A stretch of DNA of 64,000 bases from NCBI GenBank assembly GCA_903907865.1, contig CAIVPR010000140.1:1-64000 (forward strand). The letters run 5' to 3'. The position numbers were made by a program, and so were the translations under genes. The DNA is from an uncultured Acidobacteriia bacterium (GTDB lineage: Bacteria; Acidobacteriota; Terriglobia; Bryobacterales; Bryobacteraceae). The notes under the pieces are model-generated. The model was given only the letters and a program-made list of their open reading frames with translations, was not told where the DNA came from and made no database searches. Below, piece after piece: positions 52,932-61,064 of this stretch (position 1 is the first letter of the stretch; each line of letters starts with the position of its first letter).

Positions 52932-54140
52932 ATGAGGTTCGGCGAGGCCCTAGGTTTCAGCTTCCAGGCACTGCGCCAAAACCCCGTCCGCTCCATGCTG
53001 ACAGGACTGGGCATGATGATCGGCACCGCCTCGGTCATCCTCGTCGTCACCATCTCCCTCACCAGCCAGCACTACATCCTCGAACAGATCGAAGGCGTCG
53101 GCTCCAATATGGTCTTCGCCTCCTACGAGGCCGGCTCCCAGCAATCCACCGCCGAGGTCCAAGCCGACTTCGTCAAGTCCGGCGACATGCAGGCCGTCCG
53201 CGACCAACTTCCCGGCCGCGTCCTCGCCGTCACCGGCATCGAGAGCAACTTCGACGAGATGTTCATCAACGGCAAGCGGGAGCGCCTGCTGGTGATCGGC
53301 TCCGACGAATACTACAAGCCGGTCCGCAACCTGGTCGTGCTGGCGGGACGCTTCATGGATTCCGGCGACGTCGGCCTCCGCGTCAAGGTCGCACTTCTCA
53401 CTGAAAAGCTGGCCAAGCGGCTATTCGGCGGCAACGAGGAGTCCGTCGGACAGAAGATCAAGATCCACGGCCTCCAGTTCACCGTCATCGGCACGTTCAA
53501 GGAGAAGGTGGAGAGCTTCGGCCAGTCCGAACTCAACGCCGAAACCGTACTGATCCCGATTACCGTCCAGCAGTACTTCGTGCGCGTGGAGCGGATCGAC
53601 CCGATGTACGTCCAGGTACGGTCGCCCCAGGAGGTGGAGCCGGTCACCGCGCAGGTCACCCAGATCCTCCAGAGCCGACACCGCGCGGGGGCCAACTACA
53701 AGGTCGAAAACCTCGCCGGAATCCTCAACGCGGCCAAACAGATCTCGTGGGTGCTGAGCATGGTCCTGATCCTCGTCTCCACCATCGCCCTTGCGATTTC
53801 CGGCATCGGCATCATGAACATCATGCTGGTCACGGTGACGGAACGGACCCGCGAGATTGGCGTCCGCATGGCCGTGGGCGCGTCGCGGAAGGAGATCCTG
53901 ACCCAGTTCCTCACCGAGGCGGTCCTGATCAGCCTGACGGGCGGCTCGGTCGGCATCGTTGTCGGCGTCGCTCTACCGCTCAGCGTGGGCCTGTTCGTGG
54001 ACAACATCCACATCCCGATATCCATCTGGTCGGTGGTGATCGCCTTCTCGGTCTCCAGCCTCGTGGGCTTGGTTTTCGGGATGCTTCCGGCCAGCCGCGC
54101 CTCCAAGTTGAATCCCACCGAAGCTTTGCGATACGAATAG
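52932..54140 (+). CDS. MacB-like ABC transporter permease
   Basis: The 402-residue permease has one N-terminal membrane helix (NPVRSMLTGLGMMIGTASVI), a MacB periplasmic domain and three C-terminal helices with TERTREIGVRMAVGASRKEI and SRASKLNPTEALRYE. It is a stand-alone MacB/YknZ-type subunit without a fused ATPase. Neither ATPase nor MacA-like adaptor lies next to it; the TolC-like gene follows after seven bases, so partners must be encoded elsewhere. Confidence 0.92.
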   Translation: MRFGEALGFSFQALRQNPVRSMLTGLGMMIGTASVILVVTISLTSQHYILEQIEGVGSNMVFASYEAGSQQSTAEVQADFVKSGDMQAVRDQLPGRVLAVTGIESNFDEMFINGKRERLLVIGSDEYYKPVRNLVVLAGRFMDSGDVGLRVKVALLTEKLAKRLFGGNEESVGQKIKIHGLQFTVIGTFKEKVESFGQSELNAETVLIPITVQQYFVRVERIDPMYVQVRSPQEVEPVTAQVTQILQSRHRAGANYKVENLAGILNAAKQISWVLSMVLILVSTIALAISGIGIMNIMLVTVTERTREIGVRMAVGASRKEILTQFLTEAVLISLTGGSVGIVVGVALPLSVGLFVDNIHIPISIWSVVIAFSVSSLVGLVFGMLPASRASKLNPTEALRYE

Positions 54141-54147
54141 AGTACCG

Positions 54148-55446
54148 ATGCGCAAGAACCATCCATTTCACCGTTGCATCACCATCTTGGCTGTCATGGG
54201 CAGCGCCGCGCACGCCGAAGAGTACAAGCTCACGCTCAGGGAGTGCGTCGAACGGGCGCTGACCCAGAACCCCGACATCCTCATCTCCCGCATGGAAGAG
54301 ATGAAGGCCAAAGAGGGCATCCGCATCGCCCGCGACCCCTTCTCCCCGCGCATTGGCGGCGGCAGCGGCCTTGCCTACAACAACGGCTTCCCATTGAGCA
54401 TCGAAGGCTCCGCCCCGTCCGTCTTTGAGGCCAAGGCCAGCGCCTTCCTCTTCAACCGAGCCCAGACGTGGACCGTCGCCCAAGCGCGCGAGACGGCTCG
54501 CGGTTCTGGGATCGCGGTGGTAGAGCGCAGGGACGAGGTTGTTTTCCGCATCGCCAGCCTGTTTGTCGACGCCGAACGCGCCGAGACGCTGACGAAGTCA
54601 GCTTCCAAGGCCGTCGAGAGCCTCGAGAAAGTGCTCCCGACCGTGGAAACCCGCGTTGCAGCGGGCCGGGACCTGCCTTTGGCGCTGAAGGAGGCGCAAG
54701 TGAACCTGCTGCGCTCCCGCCAACGGCTGCAAAACCTCGAGTCCGAACAGGATTCCGTCAGCCACAATCTGGCCGTCGCACTGGGTTATTCCGCAGCCGA
54801 CCTGGTGCGGGCGGTTCCCTCGGGGACTCCCCTGCCCCGCGTCCCGGACACGGAAGCCGGAGCGACGAACGCGGCCCTCGAAGGCAGCCCCGAACTCCGC
54901 AGGTTGGAATCGAACTACCGGGCCAAGGCCTTGGAAATCAAGAGCATCGACGCCCAGCACCTACCCCGCGTCGACCTTGTCGCCCAGTATGCGCTGTTCG
55001 AAAAATACAGCCATCTGGACCAGTACTTTGCGAAATTCCAGCAGCAGAATGGCCAGATCGGCGCTTCCATCCAGATTCCGATCCTGGCCGGACCCGGCGC
55101 GAAGGCGGTACGGTCTCAAGCCGAACTCGAACAGCGGCGCCTCAAGTCCGAGATGGACATGGCTCGGAACAAGACCGCGCTGGCGGTCCACCAAGGCTAC
55201 CTCGACCTGAAACGCGCCGCGATGTCGGTGGATCTGGCCAAGGCCGAGTTGGGCTTGGCGCACGAGCGCCTGTCGGTCCTGTTGGCCCAGATGGACGAAG
55301 GACGCGCATTGCTCAAGCAGGTCGAAGAAGCCCGTGCCGACGAGGAAGACAAGTGGATCGCCTTCTACGACGCCCAATTCGCCCAACAAAAGGCCCAGTT
55401 GAACGTGTTGCGCCAGACCGGCGAACTTGTGGCGGCCCTTCGGTAG
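54148..55446 (+). CDS. TolC-like outer-membrane efflux protein
   Basis: The 432-residue protein has a signal sequence (ITILAVMGSAAHA) and the duplicated OEP domain typical of TolC: YKLTLRECVERALTQNPDIL, then long coiled-coil helices and the second repeat (DRVDLVAQYALFEKYS region, SIQIPILAGPGAKAVRSQAE). It would form the outer channel for the upstream MacB-like exporter. Confidence 0.92.
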   Translation: MRKNHPFHRCITILAVMGSAAHAEEYKLTLRECVERALTQNPDILISRMEEMKAKEGIRIARDPFSPRIGGGSGLAYNNGFPLSIEGSAPSVFEAKASAFLFNRAQTWTVAQARETARGSGIAVVERRDEVVFRIASLFVDAERAETLTKSASKAVESLEKVLPTVETRVAAGRDLPLALKEAQVNLLRSRQRLQNLESEQDSVSHNLAVALGYSAADLVRAVPSGTPLPRVPDTEAGATNAALEGSPELRRLESNYRAKALEIKSIDAQHLPRVDLVAQYALFEKYSHLDQYFAKFQQQNGQIGASIQIPILAGPGAKAVRSQAELEQRRLKSEMDMARNKTALAVHQGYLDLKRAAMSVDLAKAELGLAHERLSVLLAQMDEGRALLKQVEEARADEEDKWIAFYDAQFAQQKAQLNVLRQTGELVAALR

Positions 55447-55447
55447 G

Positions 55448-56536
55448 CTACGTCAACCCACCCCGGCCGTCGGCCTCCAACTTGTCCGGCACCTCGCCGA
55501 CTCGCTGAGCCGCGTCCCGCCGCGCAATCAGGAGCCCGTCCGGGGTATCGACCACAATCAGATCCTCCACCCCCACTAGCGCCACAACCTTGCCGCCGCA
55601 ATCCACGTAGTTGCGCTTGGATCCGACCGAAATGATCGTCGACAGCCCCACGTTCTCGTCGACATCCTTCGGCAGCAACTGGTAAACCGCCTCCCAGCTC
55701 CCCGCGTCATTCCATCCGAAGTCGTCGCAAACCACTCCGACAACACCCACGGCCTTGTCCGCCGCGGCTTTCTGCATCACCGCGTAGTCGATCGAAATCT
55801 TCTCGCACAGCGGGAACGACTCCGCCAGGCGCGCCGAAAACTGCGGATCCCGAAACGGCGGCAAACTCGAAATGATCGTCGTCGTCTTCGGCAGGTACTT
55901 CCGCAGGGCCGCCAAGATCGCGTCCGCCCGCCAAAAGAACATCCCGGCATTCCACGAGTAGTTCCCTGCCGCCACATATCGCGCGGCCTCGGGAAATAAC
56001 GGCTTCTCGCAAAATTCGGTTGCAGCAACCCCTTCCAGCACACCGCGCGGCGTGCCCTCGGGAAATTGGATATACCCATACCCGGTCTCCGCCCACAGCG
56101 GCTTGACCCCGAGCACGGCCAACTTGCCCGCCTCCGCCGCCGCAAACGCCGGTCGCAGCAATTCGAGGAAACGCTGCGGGTTCCCGATCACGTGATCCGA
56201 CGGGAACACCCCGAACACCGCGTCCGGGTCCACCGACGCCAGAATATGCGCCGCCAGCGCCACCGCCGGCGCCGTGTTGCGTCCCGCCGGCTCGGAAATG
56301 ATCTGCTCCGGCGGGACCCCCGGCAACTGCCGCACAATCTCGTCCCGGACGAAATCGTTCGTCAACACCCAGATCCGCTTCTGCGGGATCAGCGGCTCCA
56401 AACGCTGCACCGTCTCCTGGATCAGCGTCAGCTCACCCGCGATGCTCAGAACCTGTTTCGGATGCCGCGTCCGGCTCCGGGGCCAGAAGCGCGTGCCGCG
56501 CCCGCCAGCGAGGATCAAACCGTAATAGTTGGACAT
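55448..56536 (-). CDS. manC: mannose-1-phosphate guanylyltransferase
   Basis: The 362-residue enzyme makes GDP-mannose from GTP and mannose-1-phosphate. Diagnostic motifs are YGLILAGGRGTRFWPRSR, RHPKQVLSI, SEPAGRNTAPAVALAA, FGVFPSDHVI, FCEKPLF, WNAGMFFWRA and WNDAGSWEAVY. It lacks the C-terminal phosphomannose isomerase domain of the two-domain form. It converges with the tolC-like gene, the stops being one base apart. Confidence 0.95.
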   Translation of the reverse strand: MSNYYGLILAGGRGTRFWPRSRTRHPKQVLSIAGELTLIQETVQRLEPLIPQKRIWVLTNDFVRDEIVRQLPGVPPEQIISEPAGRNTAPAVALAAHILASVDPDAVFGVFPSDHVIGNPQRFLELLRPAFAAAEAGKLAVLGVKPLWAETGYGYIQFPEGTPRGVLEGVAATEFCEKPLFPEAARYVAAGNYSWNAGMFFWRADAILAALRKYLPKTTTIISSLPPFRDPQFSARLAESFPLCEKISIDYAVMQKAAADKAVGVVGVVCDDFGWNDAGSWEAVYQLLPKDVDENVGLSTIISVGSKRNYVDCGGKVVALVGVEDLIVVDTPDGLLIARRDAAQRVGEVPDKLEADGRGGLT

Positions 56537-56557
56537 TGTCTATTGGACCGGATGGCT

Positions 56558-57364
56558 TTACTGGACAGGATAACTATGAATCAGCTGCAGCGACCGCGAC
56601 CACCGCGTCTTCACGGGGAAATGGATCACCACATCAATCAAGTGCGGAATCGTTACCGCCGGGTTGGACAGATCGTCCGTGCTCGCAATATACGACCAGT
56701 AGATGATCAGCGGCTTGCCGATAATGTTCTCCCGCGGCACGAAACCCCAGTACCGGCTGTCGAGCGACTGGTCCCGGTTATCCCCCATCGCGAAGTAGTA
56801 CCCCTTCGGCACCACCACCTCGCCGTTCTGCACATCGTGCTCCAGCATCGCCATCGCGGGCGGGAACAGCGGCGTATTGGGGTCGGACGGAAAATTGTCC
56901 CGGTAGGAATCGATGTAGTCGAGCTTGTGGACCGCGTACGGCTCCTTCAAAAGGTGCCCGTTCAGGTAGACCTGCTTGTTCTGCAACCGGATGTGGTCGC
57001 CCGGCACGCCCATAACCCGCTTTACGAACGTCTGCCGGATGTCGATCGGGTACCGGAACACAATGATGTCCCCCCGCTGCACATCGCTGTAGGGCAGGAT
57101 ATGCTTCGTGAACGGCCCGCCCGGCGCGAACGCCAGCTTGTCCACCAGCAAATGGTCGCCCACCAGCAGCGTATCTTCCATCGACCCCGTTGGAATCACG
57201 AAGGCCTGAACCAGCGTCGTGGTGCCGAACAGCAGCAGCAGGATCGTGACAGTCCACTCGGCAATGAATCCTCGGGGCGGTTCGTACTCCCGGTTTTGCT
57301 CTTGGGCGTCCAACTCCGCCTGCCCGGTCTCAACTGCCGACTTTGCGCTATCCACAGCATTCAT
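56558..57364 (-). CDS. lepB: signal peptidase I
   Basis: The 268-residue protease has one membrane helix (WTVTILLLLFGTTTLVQAF) and then the catalytic Ser motif IPTGSMEDTLLVGDHLLVDK and the catalytic Lys motif RQTFVKRVMGVPGDHI, with GYYFAMGDNRDQSLDSRYWG. It cleaves signal peptides on the outer face of the inner membrane. ATG 57364 is preferred over an ATG seven codons upstream. Confidence 0.96.
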   Translation of the reverse strand: MNAVDSAKSAVETGQAELDAQEQNREYEPPRGFIAEWTVTILLLLFGTTTLVQAFVIPTGSMEDTLLVGDHLLVDKLAFAPGGPFTKHILPYSDVQRGDIIVFRYPIDIRQTFVKRVMGVPGDHIRLQNKQVYLNGHLLKEPYAVHKLDYIDSYRDNFPSDPNTPLFPPAMAMLEHDVQNGEVVVPKGYYFAMGDNRDQSLDSRYWGFVPRENIIGKPLIIYWSYIASTDDLSNPAVTIPHLIDVVIHFPVKTRWSRSLQLIHSYPVQ

Positions 57365-57448
57365 TGTACCGGCCCCCTTCCACACCGCGCCCCCGCCCCC
57401 AACCCCATGCTATCCTAGCCATTGGCGCACCCGAGGAAACCCATCTAC

Positions 57449-57820
57449 ATGGTGATTGTGTGCACGCTCCTCTCGGGCGTGGCGCAAATCCTGCTGAAGA
57501 TGGGGGCAATCCACCCGATGCCCCATTTGGACCCCGGCAGTCCGGCATCAATCGCGGCATTCCTGATGGCCCTCCTCGGCAACACGCCCCTCGTCGCCGG
57601 GTACAGCCTGCACGCCTGCAACGCGCTACTGCTGATCCTCGCCCTCCGTGACGGCGAACTCTCCGTCCTCTACCCGATCTACTCCCTTTCCTACGTCTGG
57701 GTGATAGGCCTCTCGATGTACTTCTTCCACGACCAGCTCAACCCCTGGAAAATCTGCGGCGTGCTCCTCGTCATGACCGGAGTCGGCCTGCTGGGAAGGG
57801 CGAGCACCTCCAAGGCATGA
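57449..57820 (+). CDS. small multidrug-resistance-like membrane protein, first of a pair
   Basis: The 123-residue protein has four hydrophobic helices (MVIVCTLLSGVAQILLKMGA through VLLVMTGVGLLGRA) and LRDGELSVLYPIYSLSYVWV, as in SMR/EamA half-transporters. The Glu of helix 1 needed for drug/proton antiport is absent. GAGGAAA stands 11 bases before ATG 57449; a TTG at 57422 would add nine residues. It overlaps the next gene by ATGA. Confidence 0.85.
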   Translation: MVIVCTLLSGVAQILLKMGAIHPMPHLDPGSPASIAAFLMALLGNTPLVAGYSLHACNALLLILALRDGELSVLYPIYSLSYVWVIGLSMYFFHDQLNPWKICGVLLVMTGVGLLGRASTSKA

Positions 57821-58170
57821 CGAAAACCCCGTTCAGTTCCGTCCTGCTGGTCCTGTTTGCGTCGCTGATCGGTTCCTTCGGAGCCGTCTTCCTGAAACTG
57901 GGCGCGGAGAAGCTGAAGGGCGGCTTCCACAACATCGTCAACTGGCGCTTGGTGGCCGGAATCGCCCTGTTCCTTGGATCGAGCATCCCGTTTCTCATGG
58001 GAATCAAGAACGGCGAACTTTCCGTCCTGTTCCCGATGGTCTCCATGAGCTACGTCTTCGCGATGGTGTGGTCGAAGTTGTTTTTCAAGGAGAAGATCAC
58101 GATGGCGAAGGCGATGGCGGTGGGCGTGATTTTGGCGGGTGTGGTGTGTATTGGGCTGGGGGGGCGGTAG
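57817..58170 (+). CDS. small multidrug-resistance-like membrane protein, second of a pair
   Basis: The 117-residue protein has four helices with the same core as its partner (KNGELSVLFPMVSMSYVFAM, GVILAGVVCIGL). Helix 1 reads SLIGSFGAVFLKLGA, again without the antiporter Glu. Two coupled, unequal SMR genes usually encode a heterodimer; the Glu-less type resembles ArnE/ArnF-like lipid-linked sugar flippases. Substrate unknown. Confidence 0.85.
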   Translation: MTKTPFSSVLLVLFASLIGSFGAVFLKLGAEKLKGGFHNIVNWRLVAGIALFLGSSIPFLMGIKNGELSVLFPMVSMSYVFAMVWSKLFFKEKITMAKAMAVGVILAGVVCIGLGGR

Positions 58171-58176
58171 GGGTAG

Positions 58177-58308
58177 TACTTCAACCGCGTCGCCCTCGAT
58201 TCGGACTGCGGCGCCCTCGTTTGGCCCAACGGCGCGGACGTCGATGCTGCAACCCTACACGAATGGCCTTGCGAGGCCGCCTTCGTCGAAATGGCCTCAA
58301 CGTGGGAC
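58177..58308 (+). pseudogene. DUF2442 gene fragment
   Basis: Forty-four codons, YFNRVALDSDCGALVWPNGA then DVDAATLHEWPCEAAFVEMA and STWD, match the C-terminal half of the intact DUF2442 gene at 60577-60861 apart from scattered substitutions and one lost residue. There is no start and no N-terminal half. The similarity continues for about 30 bases past the coding part. The fragment begins right after the SMR gene stop. Confidence 0.85.
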
Positions 58309-58353
58309 CAACATCCGGGTTGAGTCGCCCAGCCTCGAACTCGTCCTCGACCC

Positions 58354-58616
58354 CTACTCGCGACCTCGCAACAAGGCAGCGACCACGTCTCGGGAGCATA
58401 CGCCACAACGTATTCCCGAACTGTTTTGAACCTCAGCAGTCGCGACGTGATGTTGGGGCGGCGAAACCCTTGGTGGGGAAATGGAACGAGCGCCCGGATT
58501 GCGTCGAAGATTTCCGTCACAATCCGATCCGCAGCATCTGGGCTCTCCTCCGCAATAAACCAGCGGATTTCCTCAAAGTCGTCCAAGGCCTCGGGGTGCA
58601 GGTCATATCCCGTCAT
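58354..58616 (-). pseudogene. ParE-like toxin gene with an internal deletion and frameshift
   Basis: MTGYDLHPEALDDFEEIRWF then AADRIVTEIFDAIRAL, HQGFRRPNITSRLLRF and REYVVAYA match ParE toxins. The next strands (normally about 17 residues ending in LHGRR) are missing, and the ending SRDVVAALLRGRE plus TAG appears in another frame, with its stop at 58354-58356. As it stands, the frame reads on into the SMR gene on the other strand. The product is very probably inactive. Confidence 0.75.
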
Positions 58617-58689
58617 TGCCGCCCGAGCCGCTGGCCCGAGCCATTCTGTCGAGTTTGTCCTGCACTGCCGGTGAGAATTGAACTTCCAT
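58603..58689 (-). pseudogene. remnant of the cognate antitoxin
   Basis: MEVQFSPAVQDKLDRMARAS then GSGGNDGI and a stop overlap the toxin start. The first 20 residues resemble the beginning of small antitoxins found upstream of such ParE genes (about 70-80 residues); the rest is missing, as if deleted in frame. Toxin and antitoxin are thus both damaged. Confidence 0.55.
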
Positions 58690-58767
58690 CGGTTCCTCGG
58701 TCCTCAACCACCAGCCATACCGCCGTCGCCAACCGGACTGCAAACGCGGATGGGTCAAACTGGAACC

Positions 58768-58989
58768 ATGGATCGGCTTCCAAGTACCGTACAAGCGAAA
58801 GGCTATCAGGCACCGTACGAGCGCGCCTTCGACGAGTTTGCCGTCTTCGCCCTCTGGTACCTCACTCGGCTCGACGATCCCACTCCTGAAGACGCCTTGG
58901 TAGTTGCGCGGGCATTGAGACGCGAGGGCAACATGGATGCCCGCCGCCTGGCCGAGGAGATCGAGCAGGAGTGTCATGCCCCTCACTAG
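58768..58989 (+). CDS. small protein upstream of the AbiEii-like gene
   Basis: The 73-residue protein ends with YERAFDEFAVFALWYLTRLD, DDPTPEDALVVARALRREGN and ARRLAEEIEQE, helical and acidic. It overlaps the start of the nucleotidyltransferase gene by 14 bases, the usual arrangement of an antitoxin and its toxin. The family is not recognised. The first ten residues and the start codon are uncertain because the frame is open further upstream. Confidence 0.55.
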   Translation: MDRLPSTVQAKGYQAPYERAFDEFAVFALWYLTRLDDPTPEDALVVARALRREGNMDARRLAEEIEQECHAPH

Positions 58990-59800
58990 GATTCAGACCG
59001 AGGTCCTCCGAGTGCTCGCCAGCCGCCGCGACGCCGAGAGCTATGTGGCTGGCGGCACGCCGCTCAACCTCTCGGGCGGACGCTTCTCCAGTGACATCGA
59101 CGTCTTTCATGACCGCGAGGAGCGTGTCGCCGTGGCCGCGAATGGCGACGGACAGGCGCTCGAGGAGGCCGGTTTCGAGGTGCGTTGGCTGCGGAGGCAC
59201 CCCCAAATCCATACCGCGTCCGTTGCCGGCAGTCACGGAATCACCCGGCTGGAATGGGTGGTCGACAGCGACTACCGCTTCTTTCCCGTCGTGCCGGACG
59301 AAATCTTCGGGTACAAACTGCATCCGGTCGATCTGGCCACGAATAAGATCATGGCTGCGGCGGGGCGTCGCGAACTGCGCGATTTGGTGGACGCGGTGAC
59401 CGTGCACCAGTCCATACTGCCCCTCGGAGCGGTGGTTTGGGCCGCGGTGGACAAGGCACCCGGCTTCTCCCCCGAGAGTCTGATTGCCGAGATCCGGCGG
59501 AACTCGAATTATCCGCTGGCGGAATGGCGTGCGCTATCCTCCGAGACCCCGGTGGATCCGGTGCTCACGTCCACGAAGCTAAGGGCTGCCTTGGACCAGG
59601 CCGATGCGTTCGTCGCCCAAATGCCGAGCGCATTGCAGGGCCTTCTATTCGTCGAGGGCTCGGTCGAGGAAGGCGGTCGCCCGGTCCAACCCGATCCAAC
59701 CCGCTTGCCCGAATACACGACTCACGCCGCAGTTCGAAGGGGACATTGGCCCGGCAGTTCGGAAGTTCTATCGGCTATGCTGGACAGCTACCGGCTGTAG
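58976..59800 (+). CDS. AbiEii-like nucleotidyltransferase
   Basis: The 274-residue protein has the AbiEii/AbiGii-type nucleotidyltransferase core: a leading helix (RIQTEVLRVLASRRDAESYV), GGTPLNLSGGRFSSDIDVFH with the metal-binding DID, and a helical half with DEIFGYKLHPVDLATNKIMA and RRELRDLVDAV. Relatives are toxins of type IV-like systems that transfer nucleotides to tRNA (MenT/AbiEii). The upstream small gene is not an AbiEi homologue by eye, so this may be a variant pair. Confidence 0.75.
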   Translation: MPLTRIQTEVLRVLASRRDAESYVAGGTPLNLSGGRFSSDIDVFHDREERVAVAANGDGQALEEAGFEVRWLRRHPQIHTASVAGSHGITRLEWVVDSDYRFFPVVPDEIFGYKLHPVDLATNKIMAAAGRRELRDLVDAVTVHQSILPLGAVVWAAVDKAPGFSPESLIAEIRRNSNYPLAEWRALSSETPVDPVLTSTKLRAALDQADAFVAQMPSALQGLLFVEGSVEEGGRPVQPDPTRLPEYTTHAAVRRGHWPGSSEVLSAMLDSYRL

Positions 59801-59843
59801 ACGCGCCATTGGGATTCCCATGACGGCGCCCGAAGTTTACAGT

Positions 59844-59880
59844 ATGGTCACCATCCACCAGCATGCCGGAGTGGTATAAC
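59844..59880 (+). promoter_or_regulatory. possible BrnTA promoter/operator
   Basis: A perfect palindrome ATGGTCACCAT (59844-59854) is followed by TATAAC (59875-59880), a good -10, twelve bases before the brnT ATG. BrnA-type antitoxins autoregulate by binding such sites. No clear -35 is seen. Confidence 0.3.
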
Positions 59881-59891
59881 AGTACCATCAG

Positions 59892-60170
59892 ATGCGCTTC
59901 AGCTTCGACATCCGCAAGAGCGCCCGCCTCCGGGCGAATCCGCAGCGCGGCATCGGATTCGAAGAGGCTCGGGAATTGTTTTCCCGGCCATATTGGCTCG
60001 ACCGGCGGTCTGACGTGCCGGAACAGTATCTTGCCGTCGGCTGGGTCGGAGAGCGGCTGTTTTCAGTCGTGTTCGAGATAAGGGAAGACCACGACGGCGA
60101 ACTCTTCCATTTGGTGACGCTGTGGCGGTCAACCCGCGAGGAGATCCGATTATATGAAGACAACTCATGA
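59892..60170 (+). CDS. brnT: BrnT-family toxin
   Basis: The 92-residue protein has the BrnT pattern: FSFDIRKSARLRANPQRGIG, FEEARELFSRP, EQYLAVGWVGERLFSVVFEI and ITLWRSTREEIRLYE-like end (LVTLWRSTREEIRLYE). BrnT is a RelE-like ribonuclease that stops translation. Its 3' end overlaps the brnA-like antitoxin gene by 17 bases. Confidence 0.88.
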   Translation: MRFSFDIRKSARLRANPQRGIGFEEARELFSRPYWLDRRSDVPEQYLAVGWVGERLFSVVFEIREDHDGELFHLVTLWRSTREEIRLYEDNS

Positions 60171-60462
60171 GGCAGTGAAGCCAGTTTCCGCCGACGCCAT
60201 TGCGCGACTTGCGGACCAAGGCGAAGACGTTTCGCGTTTTTTTACAGGAAAAGGCCGGATGGTGCATCCGAGTCCGGCGTCGTCGCCCGCTAGCCAATCC
60301 ATTCAACGGGTCAACGTGGATCTGACGGCAAAGATGCTGGAGGAACTGGACAAGGCCGCACTGGATCTCAATGTCAGTCGCCAAGCCGTCATCAAAACGC
60401 TGATGCGGCAGGCGTTGGATCAGCACTATCTCGCCCAGGGTGCTCGTCGTCTGGCCGGCTGA
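60154..60462 (+). CDS. brnA: BrnA-like antitoxin
   Basis: The 102-residue protein ends in a ribbon-helix-helix: SIQRVNVDLTAKMLEELDKA then ALDLNVSRQAVIKTLMRQAL. The first 45 residues, rich in Ser/Pro/Ala, would hold the toxin-binding part. Gene order toxin then antitoxin is the BrnTA order. It seems complete and likely represses its own promoter. Confidence 0.85.
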   Translation: MKTTHEAVKPVSADAIARLADQGEDVSRFFTGKGRMVHPSPASSPASQSIQRVNVDLTAKMLEELDKAALDLNVSRQAVIKTLMRQALDQHYLAQGARRLAG

Positions 60463-60576
60463 CGCCAACTCACCAAAATGGCGCTAACGGCTGCGGCGGT
60501 AAACCGCAGGTAGAGACGAGGTCGCTGCGGTTGAAAAGGAGTTCGGAACTCAGATATCGACGATCCGACACCTCAT

Positions 60577-60861
60577 ATGAGACACCTGATGTGCCGAGTC
60601 CTGAATTTCGAGATCGTCGCGCCCCACACGCTCCGCATCGGCTTCAACGACAACACGGAGCAGACCATCCATTTCCGACCGGTCCTGAGAGGCGAGCTGT
60701 ACGGACCACCCTCGGAATCCGGGTACTTCAACCGTGTCGCCCTCGATTCCGAGAGCGGCACCCTCGTTTGGCCCAACGGAGCGGACTTCGATCCGGCAAT
60801 CCTGCACGAATGGCCCAAGTGCGAAGCCGCGTTCGTCGAAATGACCTCCAAGTGGGACTAG
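60577..60861 (+). CDS. DUF2442 protein
   Basis: The 94-residue protein has the DUF2442 pattern: VLNFEIVAPHTLRIGFNDNT, RPVLRGELYGP, YFNRVALDSESGTLVWPNGA and DFDPAILHEW. These small proteins often sit beside DUF4160 genes in toxin-antitoxin-like pairs, but no DUF4160 gene is seen here. Function unknown. A truncated second copy of its 3' part lies at 58177-58308. Confidence 0.88.
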   Translation: MRHLMCRVLNFEIVAPHTLRIGFNDNTEQTIHFRPVLRGELYGPPSESGYFNRVALDSESGTLVWPNGADFDPAILHEWPKCEAAFVEMTSKWD

Positions 60862-60965
60862 CGTCCGAGTTGAGTCTCCCAGCCGCGAATCTGCATGCGC
60901 ACACGTGATGTTTGGGCCGCGAGATCCGTGGCGGGGGATCGCCCGCCCCCGCTCATGAGTCCCAC

Positions 60966-61035
60966 TTGTGAGACGCGCAAGCCATTGATTTCAAGAGACA
61001 TTTGTGGCGTCTCAAAACCTACCCTTTGTGAGACG
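60966..61035. repeat. short direct and inverted repeats between DUF2442 and ruvB
   Basis: TTGTGAGACG occurs at 60966-60975 and 61026-61035; TGAGACGC (60969-60976) is complementary to GCGTCTCA (61007-61014), allowing a long-loop hairpin. This may be a ruvB terminator region or a protein-binding site. Confidence 0.4.
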
Positions 61036-61064
61036 GGTCAGGCGCTGCCCCAAGCTCTGCCTAG

